Positions 1 through 11,097 of a stretch of DNA of 64,000 bases are shown here, one piece after another. A program made the translations under genes and the position numbers. The DNA is from Lucifuga dentata. Its lineage: Eukaryota > Chordata > Actinopteri > Ophidiiformes > Bythitidae. The stretch lies in NCBI GenBank assembly GCA_014773175.1, contig VXCM01001433.1, positions 83,241-147,240 on the forward strand. Direction: 5' to 3'. Within the stretch, counting starts at the first letter, position 1. The number at the start of each line of letters is the position of its first letter. The notes below the pieces were generated by a model. That model ran no database searches and was not told the DNA's origin. It was given only the letters and a program-made list of their open reading frames with translations.

Positions 1-3000
1 TTTATTCGCATTTGCCTTATTTCCTGACTCTTTACAGTTTTCATTCAGCCTCTCCTTATTGACAGAGATTTCAACCATGAAATTCTCCAGCTAGTGCAGC
101 TCTGACAATAAAACCCTGCTCTCTTTTTATTTCCATCAACAAAGTGAGAGAAGCACTCAGTGGTATATAACTCCCTCTGCATCTTCTAAAGGCTAGAGGA
201 CATCAGCATATGAAATCATTGCAGATGCACTCAGCTGCTGAAGAGACAAGAGGCCTGATCAGCAGCTCAGGGCTTTTCATGAACTTCATCTGAGATACAG
301 GCTAGATCACAAACACACAGACACAAAGACATGCACATATACACACTGCAAAAAGAGAAAGAAAAAAAAGGAGAAAAGGCCTGCTGACAATGTACATAGA
401 AAACTAGAAGTCAGAACGCCAAGAGAAATAAAGAGTACAGGGAATATTCTTCAGATATTTCAGCGTTCTGTGAAGTCCACCTCCACACACTTACACACAC
501 ACGTCTAACACTCTGATGTCCATATGCACAGCTGACCTCCAGGCCTTGCTAGAACTGTGTTCTGTGAAATATTTTTGATTTCTTGTTTTATTCCTGTTTT
601 ATAGACCAATAAGTCTGTTTGAAGATGCGTATAGGATTGTTGAAAAGGGAATACTTGGTTTAAAAAATTATTAATTTAGCAAAGCATACCAAAGGTCTAC
701 CAACAACTATTCAAAATGGTGAAACAGTTCACAATTACAAATATTTGAGAACTGTGTTCAATAAAAGATAATACAGATACTATGTTAAAATAAAGTAAAC
801 TCCTTTAGGGTTGGCAGCAGAACCCTAACAGAGAACATACACTTCCTTAAAAGCATCAACTTTTTCTTTTAAAGTTGTTTATTTGCTGGATTAAATCCTT
901 CAGTCAAATAGACAGGAATTAACTACAGATGCTGTCAATTGTATTTCTAAAATAAGAAGCAAAAACACAAAGCTATCTAATACAATTAATTTCCAAACAT
1001 ATACTTGAAACTGCTTTTTTATGCTTCTATCAGTGATCCTGCACATGTTCTCCATGAATTATTTGGGTGGATGCCTTCAGGAATGCACTTCTGAACACCC
1101 ACTTAATAAACAAACAGAAGAACAATAATGTAAAAAGGATTATCATTGTTATTTTATGCAACATATTGATTGACAGTAGCGTTTTTTGAATACAGGAAGA
1201 CAATTTAATGATCTGAGCGTAGCCTTTTATTTATTATTTAATGCATATGGCTTGTGTAGGAGTGATATTGCACAGTCTTTTATCTCTGTTTGAAAAAAAG
1301 AAAACGCTTTTTCTTGTTTAAGGATTAATAAAGAGTCTGGACTGAACATGAACACAACCAAACATTACAATAACAGTATTTAGTATTCCTGTGATTCCCA
1401 CTCAATGATAATTTGAGGATAATTCTGCTTACACATGATCACTGGCAGTTTATGCTGTGCTGGGCCTTTCATTTTGGATTCTCCATTTTGCTCACCAACC
1501 AAGTTCAACAAAATCAACTTTGACCATGCCAGTGACCTTTCCAACAAGCAACCAATGTCGTTGCTGTATGTGACAAAATTAGAAGGGACAAAACGATGGA
1601 GGGGAAGTTATAAGCAACGTGGAACAGTAATAGTGGGGCCAAAGGCAAATGCAAGAAGTAATCTCAGCAGTCAGATAGGGCTACAGGGCTTATAAAGTGG
1701 TTTATACTCTAATACTCTATGCTAATGATTAGTTTTGAATGTAGCTAACGTCTACATCCAAAGAAGTTTTACTACATGACTCTGCTCTGTGTCCATGATG
1801 ATTCAAACAGTGGCTTTTGCTGCTGGTGACGGCCTGCTCTTTGCCCACCTAGACATCAACAATTTTAAAATGATCTGCCAGGAGAGAAAAAGACCAGTTT
1901 CAATCGCTCCTATATAAATTAGAAGAAAGTTTCCCAATTATTTTTTAAACATTTCCCACACCATTAACATTTCTCTGTCAATTGGAACCCATTGAAGATG
2001 AGGGAACAAGAGAACAGAAAACATTCTTCATGACAAATGCTATTATGACTGCCACAAACCTGATCAACCCAAATCTCTCCATCTCTCCATTCAGTCTTCC
2101 ACTACTCTGACCAATCTCACTGGAGGTTTAATGAATTGGAATGAGCAGGGGATGATGGGAATGGGAGCACAGTGGGAGGCGGTTGGTGGGTTGACCATTG
2201 CTTATTATCTCCAAGGCCAATTACAATAAAGATCTGTCACACTTTCCCTCTGATAGAGGACTCTGTCTCCCATGGGGCTCCTCAGATCATCTGAACAAAT
2301 CCTGTCAACACAGTCCCACTGAACTCATATAATCTAATTTAAAAGCATTTCAGCTCTTTTGTTCATTCACAAATTCAGGCTGATTTATTTCCTGGAGCTT
2401 ATAAGCAGTGTTAGGTGTTAGCAAATGCTTGTACTTTCACCTCCTTTCACTATTTGCTTTTTAACAGGTTTGCAAATTTCTAACATATTTTCCACAGAGA
2501 GATTGAAGTTTACAGGGTAAAACTAGTTGCATGTGCCTGGCTTCCACTCTGGATATAACTCTCAGTCTAATTACCACTGAGTTAAATAACAGGGTCATAT
2601 AATATTGACATCCTGGGCATAGTATTGTATGTTCACAAGCTAAAATGAGACCCCAAGGATAATTTTTTTGTACATCAATGCCATGGCACTGCTGTGCTTT
2701 AATGTTTGTTGGTGAAAGGTTGGCTCAGAGTATATGAGTATATACTGCATATTAGTACAGAATGTATACTTAGGTGCTCACTCTTGGTGGCTCATTAAAC
2801 ATTTTTAAGGTCAGCCACACATTTCTGTATGGGGTCTGATTTTTGCAGCTATTTTGGCTTTACTGTGAGCTGTTACATCCATTCCATGATTGACCTTGTT
2901 CAAGAATTGTTAGAAAATCTGGGTATTAGAGACTAGCAGATGAGTTTCTGGAATCACCTGAACACACCATAAGGTTTATATTAAGTTCTAGCAATACATA

Positions 3001-3038
3001 CAGAGGCATATAACAGAAGCCGATCAGAACACACATGC
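1..3038. other. Non-coding, AT-rich unique sequence
   Basis: I see no supportable gene here. The longest frame, at 1435-1695 (+), has no recognisable domain, codon bias or splice context and is treated as chance. A relatively GC-balanced block at about 2100-2290 stands out from its AT-rich surroundings, but nothing in it can be named. Confidence 0.6.
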
Positions 3039-3076
3039 AAAAAAAAAAAAAAAAAAANAAAAAAAAAAAAAAAAAA
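3039..3076. repeat. Poly-A tract with a single N (contig join)
   Basis: The tract is about 37 A residues interrupted by one N at 3058. A lone N inside a homopolymer most likely marks a join of two contig ends that both stopped in the run, so the tract length is unreliable. Confidence 0.9.
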
Positions 3077-3477
3077 GAAAACGTGTTTACATACTTACAG
3101 TGATGCACCTATGCATTCACAACACGAACAGACAAACAAGATCAGCCACAACTGCAAGTGACAGATTACCTGGGCTGCAGTGGCACAACTCCCATATAGG
3201 TTCAGAACCCTTCTTCACTTTTATTAGTGGCTGGGGAAAATGAATATAAAGCCATTCAAAGCTGAAATAGAGCATCATTCTCTTAAACCTGATGGAATTC
3301 TGTGCTATAAGCCCATCTGACAGATCTGAACTGTCACTTTATATGGACCAGACACACTGCCAAAAACCCCCTCTGTGTTGAAAAGATGCCAAATACTGAC
3401 ACCATCTGACTCAGGAGTGACTCAGTAAGACCAGTTTGTTGCAAACTACCAGTACTCTGCCTTGAGGATATTATATG

Positions 3478-3519
<42 letters not shown>

Positions 3520-4654
3520 TCACATTCAGAAATGAAAATGAGGGCACACATACCAAAGAAATCATAAACACACACCTTACATCCTAAGCATTTAACACCC
3601 ATTGGGTTTATTTCTTTGAGTCATTTTGGATCAAACATTAGTCAACGCAGAGCTATAATTGGTGCAAGCGTAAAACCTTTGGTACCTACATCAGAGGAAG
3701 CATTGATCTTCTTCCACCCACTGATATGCTTTCAGGTCAATGCATGTATCAGTGAGCCTGAGGCCAGAAAAGGCATCCACTGTCTAACTCACCACCACAG
3801 TGGCAGCTTGGTGCTATGGCCCTGACACTTGACTGCCTGACCTGCCCGCCCCCACAGCACTTAAGGGGGTGGTCACTGAGAAACTGTTGAAGATTTACTT
3901 TCACTGTTTACTGAAAGATAACACTCTGAAATTTTGCTTCTTAAAACAGGTAATTTCTCATATTCGGTTTCTATGCTGAAGAAATGGATTATGTCGACTG
4001 AGTTGTCTGAGCCAAATGTGACCATTAGGCAACAGTCTACTGGGAATTTCACAGATTATTGACAGTGTTTATTGAAGGTTTTACCATATTGAACTTTAAC
4101 TGTATCTCTTTAATTTTCCTTATATGCCTTTTCATCATACCTCGCAGTCCATATGAGGAGTATGAGAGAGAATGACAAAAATGCAGGAGAGTATCATAGT
4201 TTATACACAGATAAGCAGCTATTACCTGCACATTTAGCTGCAGACCTGCCCCTGTCATATTTAATAGCTTAGAGAAAGATTTTTTGCCATGCACCTCAGA
4301 GGAGATAATGGCAATCTGTCAGAATGTTGAGGAGCACGGTCACATGATGGATTCAGCATTTGGTTACTCGCAATTCAAAATGTTCCCACCTTTCTTTTAG
4401 CGTTGTGGCCTTGCTTTTATTATGTGTTTTTTTGTATCATTACATCAATCGCATATACTCTTGAACTCTTCACTAATACACATAGCACATCATTCATTGG
4501 AATCTTATCAAAATAAGATTTAAGCTTGAGTACTTCGTCCTTGTCCTCATACCTTGTAGCAATAGTATGTTCTGACCTAAAGTTTTAGGTTTTTCCTGTT
4601 TGTACTCTTATAAATTAGTGGAAAAATTAACATACATATGATTTAAAATCTTGA
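3077..4654. other. Non-coding stretch around a CA microsatellite
   Basis: No gene is supportable. Apart from the CA array at 3479-3515 the sequence looks unique. Frames at 3616-3825 (+) and 4049-4294 (-) show no domain or conserved motif. Confidence 0.55.
3479..3515. repeat. (AC)n microsatellite
   Basis: About 18 uninterrupted AC units, a pure dinucleotide array of a kind that is very common in fish genomes and often polymorphic in length. Confidence 0.97.
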
Positions 4655-4866
4655 AGGATGATGGTTTTGCATGTTTGAGCCCTGTGCAGTAAATACTACC
4701 TGCATATGCATTACATTACTGCTAACTAGTTTCCAAAATATAAATTGTTTTTTGGTTTTGTGTTTTGCCATATCCCCTAATCTTTCAAAATCAGATGTTC
4801 AGGTGATATAATCACAATTTTTTCACCTGCTAACATACATGTTCACATGTAGAAGGTGTGGTCATT
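4655..4866 (+). mobile_element. Degenerate copy of TTAA-flanked miniature element (copy A)
   Basis: The left part (TTGAAGGATGATGGTTTTGC at 4651-4670) aligns by eye with the left end of the copy at 10795-11097. Both share a downstream core around 4777-4817, reading CCTAATCTTTCAAAAT then ATGTTCAGGTGATA. The right end (GTGGTCATTTTAA) resembles the ATGGTCCTTTAA end of the copy at 62.0 kb. It encodes no protein. It is more diverged than the other two copies and its exact ends are uncertain. Confidence 0.55.
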
Positions 4867-5472
4867 TTAATTTCTCTGGTAAAAGAAACAGACTATATTC
4901 CCTGGTGGAGACATACATTTTCTTCTGTGTAGCTCTGCATTAGATCAGTTAAATTAAGTAATTTTGACAAAAATAACATGTGATTCGCTGTGATGGATTA
5001 TCTCTCAAGCACGTTTCAAATATAAGTTGATTTTTATAGCATACTGGATATTGTAACATGTATGTAGGTAGAATTTAGATGGATGGGTGGATGGATGGAT
5101 GACCTTTCCCCTGCAATCTATTTGTGAGATCAAGACTTATTGTGTCTTTCATTTCTCTGATGACATTTGGGAACCTTTTTTTTGAAAAAATAAGCATTGG
5201 TGGTTTTAATTTCATCTACTTTGTGTGGGAACACAGCGCTTTGCCTCCCACTAGTATTGCCATTTATAACTAGACATTCTTCACATTAATTTGAAGTATC
5301 TTTTCTTCCATTTTCTGCCTTATAGATGAAAATACACAAAGTGCCACACGTTTATTCACAGTTTCACAGACAAATCCAAACTGGGCACATCTAGATAAAT
5401 CTGATGTGTCCAAAGGCTTACAGTTAGTATCATTATTAGCCTTCTGCAAATGTGGGGGTGAGTCTGAAGAAC

Positions 5473-5534
5473 TTGCCACTGGCTGGTTTATTGATGATAA
5501 TCTTTGCCACTGGCTGGTTTATTGATGATGATCT
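5473..5534. repeat. 31-bp tandem duplication
   Basis: Two adjacent near-identical units beginning TTGCCACTGGCTGG start at 5473 and 5504 and differ by about one base (GATGATA versus GATGATG). It looks like a recent slippage-type duplication. Confidence 0.9.
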
Positions 5535-5747
5535 TCTGTAGGTCAACCTGCCACTGATCCATCCAAAGATATGGATATTAGGTAATCTTCTGTTCTGATC
5601 ACCTTCTGGTATAAGTTGCACTATGAATACGAAAAGATGAAGAATGTTCCATGGTGGTGGTCTGTCTGTCTGTCTGGTCAGTCTGCCAGCTTCATTTGGG
5701 TAAAGTCTACATCTTACATATGCTGAACTGGGAATGACAGACCAATT

Positions 5748-5771
5748 ATGTTATGATAAATGTTATGATAA
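5748..5771. repeat. 12-bp tandem duplication abutting a hairpin
   Basis: ATGTTATGATAA occurs twice back to back (5748-5759 and 5760-5771). The second unit runs into the left arm of the long hairpin that starts at 5768. Confidence 0.9.
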
Positions 5772-5833
5772 AGCTGCTTTACGTGTTTTTGTAGTTTATA
5801 CATAAACTACAAAAACACGTAATGCAGCTTTAT
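5768..5833. repeat. Near-perfect 32-bp-arm hairpin with 2-nt spacer
   Basis: The left arm 5768-5799 and right arm 5802-5833 are reverse complements except for one position (T in CTGCTTTACG against A in CGTAATGCAG), with only AC at 5800-5801 between them. It could form a cruciform in DNA or a long stem-loop if transcribed. There are no coding features and no obvious transposon terminal motif. Confidence 0.93.
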
Positions 5834-6712
5834 TTGGCCATGCTGCATCTACATGTGCAAACATGTCTATCCACGTGATGGATTTTGGCAATTCAGGTAA
5901 TCTACAGGAAGCAGGGAGTGTTTCCATCTGTCCAAACTAAGCCATGGTATTTGTTTGGTGGTAATCTGCCTCCAGACATGTCATCAGTGCTGACATTTTG
6001 AATGCTGGGGGCAAGAGGGGACCTTATGAAGCAAATATCTTATCTAAACTGGTTCTGTGTGGCCTTCTATGGTGAGGGAAACATGGCTCCCCTCTGCCTG
6101 GTTTTGTAAACTACAACTGTGCAAATCATAATTTGCTGCGCATGAAATGTTTGACATGTTGGAGGCTCCAGAGAATTGCTTCCATCTCCAGGAAGTTGAA
6201 ATAGTGTGTCTCCTCAGAACCTCTCTCATCTTCCATCAGTAATATGACATTAAGAACACAACAAAAATATACCCTCCAAAGTGAAGATCTCTGCATGAGA
6301 ATATGGGGGTCTAATCCAATTAACAATCAACAGAAGAGGCCCTTCACCATCCTCTCTATTGGAATAACTAACATGGATCCCTGTTATTGGTTCCCTGCAT
6401 GGTTCCCTGCAATTTAAAATTTTGCTGGAGCAGGTGCATTCTTCCTCTGGGAACAACAGAACAGACTCTTACACCAGTCAATGGGGACTGGGCATGGCAA
6501 AACTGGAGTGATTAGCCCCATTTGTAGTCTGGAGTCCAACAAATCCTCCAGGATGCTATGATTCTGCCATAGCTATTTTAAGGGGTCAACAGAAAGGTGT
6601 GGAGCTCAAGCCAGAAAGCGATGGTGTTTCCTCTGGCTCCCCTCTGCTGTCAAAGTATCTCAGCTGGATAAACTGACTGAATGGGCTGATAGAGAAATAG
6701 CCAACAAGTAAG

Positions 6713-6740
6713 TTTTTTTTTTTTTTTTTTTTTTTTTTTT
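6713..6740. repeat. Poly-T tract
   Basis: 28 consecutive T residues. There is no clear retroposed body next to it. Confidence 0.95.
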
Positions 6741-8294
6741 GTTTCTGGATGGGATAATTAAAACCAAATCCAAAATGTGGTCAATCTGAACAGACCCAAA
6801 TAGAGAGAGAACACTAACAGCAGCATTATGCACCACCATTTAAAGAGCAGCTTTTCTTTCAACTCATTCCTCCTCTGCAAGGAACACCTGCATTTCTCCT
6901 GCACTTCAGTCCACTCTACCTCTCCGAGCACATTTTCTCCTACAAACACTATGATGCACCACATGATCGGAGCTGATAGGGTGTCTACTCAAGCCCCCTC
7001 TGACCCACTTGGATATGACACATTATACTTGAGACCTATATGACATATACACTTGAGACCTGAGATAATATCATAGGACCCATCCCAATTAGACAGAATA
7101 TAATTTGGTTCCAAGGAAACAAGCAGACCTGTGAAGACCTCTGAAACCTCTGAAGTGTGGCTGAAAATAAGATAATCACAGTCATACTGGACATCCACTA
7201 GACTAAGTGCCAATATTTGCATATTTATGTATTGCAGTAGTTGAAATGCAAACTGTGGTGGAACAGTAAATTGGCAAAACATGATTGTAGATTTCTCATT
7301 CACAGTAATGGATTAATTGTGTTAAATAGAGACATCTCAGGAGTCATTTTGTAGCCTGACAGATATGAGAAAACTCTATATAAATGGCATGCTCATCTAA
7401 AAATAGTTCAAGTAAACATTAAACATGATTGCTTACATATATGCCATCACCTGTCAAAAAGAAAAAAAAAATAGTAATAAACACAAAACTCCAGTTTCAT
7501 TGGAATGGTCCTTTAAAGAGTTCTGCTTTTAGCAGGAGATGACATGCTATTCACAGACAATGTTAGTGACAAGACTTCTATTTCAACTTATCAACATCTG
7601 AGGAATGATTTTTAGAAAAATCCCTTGCTTTACTAGGGGCTTCTGTATTTGAAGAAGCCAGACAAAAAAAAAAAAAAAAAAAACAGAAAATACTACCTTT
7701 CAAATCTTAACAGATTTTCATCATCTTTGCTCTGGCCTAAGCTGTGATTGATGACTAATCATTTCTTTCAAAGCTCCTTGTCAAATTTACCTTCAGTGCT
7801 TCATACTGGAGCTTGTCCCCCATCCTGCTTTCTCTTCACATCAGTGTTTTTTGTCAGCTTCATGGTGCTCACTAAACATTATCCTCAAAGCTGGTGAAGA
7901 GCAATATCTTTCATTCACATGAGGGTTTTCTGTTCCTTTTACTTTTTAATATACTTGCCAAAATTCACAGATTTCTGTATTGTTTGTCTTCAGCACAAAT
8001 TTCTCATGTTGGTCAGTAAAGAAAACATACAGCTAAGTATTCCAATAAAATGACAGCACCTTCTCAATGTCATTGTCCAACACAAAGTCACTCTCATACT
8101 CATCCCCACTGGTGCTGCTTCATGAATTGTCTTTTGATGGTATGTACATTCTACATAGTATGCATTTTAGTTACTGTTTCCATAAGAAAGACATCAGCTA
8201 CAATTCGCAAAACCCACACATTTGAATAATCTAGCAATCACATATCTGCATGTCTGTCCATCTGTCTTACTTAAGCAAAACATACAGAAAAGAC
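6741..8294. other. Non-coding stretch
   Basis: No gene is supportable. It contains a 20-nt A run (7664-7683). At 7503-7516 there is a lone ATGGTCCT followed by TTAA, like the end of the TTAA-flanked miniature element, but no matching second end was found. Confidence 0.5.
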
Positions 8295-8315
8295 AGAGAG
8301 AGAGAGAGAGAGAGA
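8295..8315. repeat. (AG)n microsatellite
   Basis: About ten AG units. Confidence 0.9.
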
Positions 8316-8557
8316 AGCAGTGCTAGTGCTTCATATCCCCAGGATCAGTTCATCCTAATTGCCATGTAAGGGTTCAGAAACATGTGGTAGCTCCTTTATC
8401 CACACAAAGCCGCTCATTAAGGGCTGGCTGGACGACAGGCCCGGCGCTGGAGCGAATGGTGGCTAAAAAAGCCATCCTGGCATCCACATGCAGGTGCAGA
8501 GCTGCTTGCTTTAATTGACAGCAGGAGAATAAAGGGGTCTGTGCTGTGCAAGACACA

Positions 8558-8560
<3 letters not shown>

Positions 8561-8607
<47 letters not shown>
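8561..8607. repeat. (TC)n microsatellite
   Basis: About 23 TC units, preceded by a short ACACAC run. Frames across it translate to Leu-Ser or Glu-Arg repeats and are not genes. Confidence 0.97.
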
Positions 8608-8608
<1 letters not shown>

Positions 8609-8738
8609 AGGATCATCCAGCTAAAACAAAAACACTTTAACAGACTTATGACATCACCAATGTGCAACATTTGTTGGAAACTTTTCTGTTTTGACAAAAC
8701 GAACTCTGTGCTCCATGACAGTTCGAGAAGTGAACTTA

Positions 8739-9112
8739 CACTACAGGCCAGAAGTTTGAGGCCACCTTCAGATTTAGCACAACCAGACTGTGTAGCAAGT
8801 TAATCACAAAATGATATGGGAGAAGGCAGACAGCAGGCTATTGAATAGAATGTTAAAACACATAAGCAAAGGAGTTGGAACACAACTGGAGCTCCAGTGC
8901 ACTAATACAGACTAGGTATGGCTTCATTAAAAATCATTTCTTCAGCCATAGTGGCAACATTGTGCTACTGTCGACAAATTCTTCTTGAAAACTAATTAGT
9001 TACACTTATTTTACATATTTTTGTCATTTTCTGTGTAATAAATTATAAAAGAAAGTGTATTGATGATGTTTTGAAAAATCTGAGGGTAGCCTCAAACTTC
9101 TGACCTGTAGTG
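8739..9112. mobile_element. Non-autonomous Tc1/mariner-type element (374 bp)
   Basis: The ends are inverted repeats. The left end reads CACTACAGGCCAGAAGTTTG and the right end is the reverse complement of CACTACAGGTCAGAAGTTTG, with the similarity extending through GAGG-CC/CT-ACC-TTC/CTC-AGATTT, about 35 bp in all. A TA dinucleotide flanks both sides (8737-8738 and 9113-9114), matching the TA target duplication of the Tc1/mariner superfamily. At 374 bp it has no room for a transposase of about 340 residues, so it is an internal-deletion derivative mobilised in trans, if at all. Which Tc1 subfamily it derives from is not determined. Confidence 0.88.
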
Positions 9113-9194
9113 TATGATTGAAGGGTCACTCGCTGGTTCACTCTTAAATAAATCTGACTGGGGAAAGTGAATAAACAGTGCTTGCACCTTCCTC

Positions 9195-9245
9195 ATTTCT
9201 ACGGCTAAGGTGCCCTTGAGCAAGGTATCTAACCTCAAGCTGCTT
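9195..9245 (+). repeat. Fragment of a common teleost interspersed repeat
   Basis: The stretch AAGGTGCCCTTGAGCAAGGT followed by ATCTAACC resembles a short motif that recurs widely in teleost genomes. The assignment is from memory of such sequences, and the source element is not identified. Confidence 0.4.
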
Positions 9246-9251
9246 CAGTGG

Positions 9252-9253
<2 letters not shown>

Positions 9254-9306
<53 letters not shown>

Positions 9307-9307
9307 N

Positions 9308-9358
<51 letters not shown>

Positions 9359-9362
9359 ACCA
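9254..9362. repeat. Compound (CT)n(CA)n - N - (CT)n(CA)n microsatellite
   Basis: A CT array passes into a CA array, then an N at 9307, then the same CT-to-CA order again. The repeated order around an N suggests that one locus has been represented twice at a contig join rather than a real double array. Confidence 0.92.
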
Positions 9363-10794
9363 CTCAGGCTTATTTGTTTGATGAAACATTTCAACAAGAT
9401 GGCATTTGACTGAAACGTCATGTTTTTTTTTCTATTTGTCTCTAAAACATTAAATCTGCTTGAGATATAGACTGTTTTCATTTGGTGCTGGCACAATACA
9501 GCCAATTTACTCCAAATGACAGTACAAGCCACTTCCAGAGGGGAGAAAAAAATGAAATAAGAAGATACAGATGCAACGACTTGAAATACAATTCCTTGAT
9601 GTTTCCATGGAATCAATACCTTTTATCAGCATTATTACCACAGTGCGACTTTTTCAGTCTCAGCGGCAGGAATCACAAAAGCTAGTTTCAGCTCGAGATG
9701 CTGCCCATTTGTCTGAGGCATTTGGCTTGCCACTTAATGAAAAATGGAGAGTGGCTGGACACAAAATGTTTCATTAATTGAATGTATTTTCCCACTTCTT
9801 GACAGGTGGAAATAAAGGAAAGCATTCAGAGCTGAGCAGCTGCAAAGTGATTTTTTCCCCTTTTCAATCAAAGATCAGACATACCTCCATCTCTTCATTC
9901 TTTTCAATAATTCATGAATTTTTTAGAAATCATTCTAAAGAAAGAGCTTTTCAAATATAAGGATGGAATGCTGAGGATTTTTTTTTTTTTTTTTNTTTTT
10001 TTTTTTTTTTTCATTTTAACAGAGAAGTGCAATTTCTGTATGGAATATCGTTTCTATTTCAAATTGAAACACATTTATTAGAGTCCGAGTGTACACTTTA
10101 ACTGGTATCATGAATGTGGGCAGATGACAAAGAGAGAAAGAGGAGAGGCAGGAAAGAAAAGCACACACAACTGTTTGTGGAGCAAAAAATGTGGTGAATC
10201 TAAATTGTTCTTGTTTCACTCTCTTGCACTCTTGGTCTCTTTGTTCCGTGTTCTTTTCCCAAGTGGATTTTATTTTTATAAATATTGAAACCACAAGAGA
10301 ATTTACAGCTCCAGCTCCATAGATGCCACCTCCTCTCCCCTGCACATTATTCATCATAGTACAGCTTGTTCAAAACAAGAATGAATCAAATAATTATGCA
10401 TCATACAAGTATGTACCTGTGAAGGCATTATGTGATTTATATTCACAGCAGTATTCTTTGTGAACCTGTGTGTTTTTACCTGTGTTGGATGTGGGCTGTG
10501 CAGTAGATTCCTGGTCCACAGGTGTGCTGAGTGGGAGGAGGGCAGCATCCTGTGTAAATACCAAGTGATTTAGTTTTTGATAATGCTGGCATTTCTCCAG
10601 CCTTAATAATCCACATTTAGTTCCTGTTGTGAAGCCTCGTCTTCAGGGATGCAGGGAACTGTTGACATTTATGTGTTTGTTCCTTATTATTTCAGAAGTG
10701 TTGGGTGCATTTGGAAAAAACCAAATAGAATAATATAGTGGCAATTCAGATGCAGTTTGATGTGTTCATGCTTCTCTTTCTCAACACTGATTAA
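9363..10794. other. Non-coding stretch with an N-interrupted poly-T
   Basis: No gene is supportable. It includes a poly-T at 9978-10011 with an N at 9995. The minus-strand frame at 10016-10357 has no recognisable domain. Confidence 0.5.
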
Positions 10795-11097
10795 AGGACC
10801 ATACCAGCGATTTTACATATTTAAACTCAATACATACTATCCACATGCACGTTACTCACAATTTCCAAAGCATAAAACAGTATCTTAGTTTTTCTATTAT
10901 TTTTCCAAATCTCCTAATCTTTCAAAATTAAATGTTCAGGTGATACACCTACCTTAAAATTCAATGGGCCAGATTCATAAATGGTAGCACTGGATTTACC
11001 ATGTCGTTATGGGCAAATATGGGAAATTTTTGTTAGTAACGTAACGTGTATGTGGGTTGTATTTATTGGGTTCAAACATGCTAAATCACATTGTCCT
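10795..11097. mobile_element. TTAA-flanked miniature inverted-repeat element (copy B, 303 bp)
   Basis: TTAA flanks both sides (10791-10794 and 11098-11101). The left end AGGACCATACCAGCGATTTT and the right end (reverse complement AGGACAATGTGATTTAGCAT) form an imperfect terminal inverted repeat of roughly 45 bp. The interior shares the CCTAATCTTTCAAAAT...GTTCAGGTGATA core with the copy at 4.7 kb. There is no ORF. TTAA duplication is typical of piggyBac-type and Kolobok-type DNA transposons, and the superfamily cannot be settled from the sequence alone. Confidence 0.78.

Larger units (their letters stand above)
4867..6712. other. Non-coding stretch with short duplications and a hairpin
   Basis: No gene is supportable. 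The stretch holds a GATG-rich run at about 5080-5102, a 31-bp tandem duplication (5473-5534) and a long hairpin (5768-5833). Minus-strand frames between 5.3 and 6.5 kb overlap one another without domains and read as chance. Confidence 0.55.

Noticed and set aside
8374..9616. ORFs rich in Ser-Leu, Glu-Arg or His-Thr repeats around 8.5 and 9.3 kb
   Set aside because: They are translations of CT/GA and CA microsatellites.
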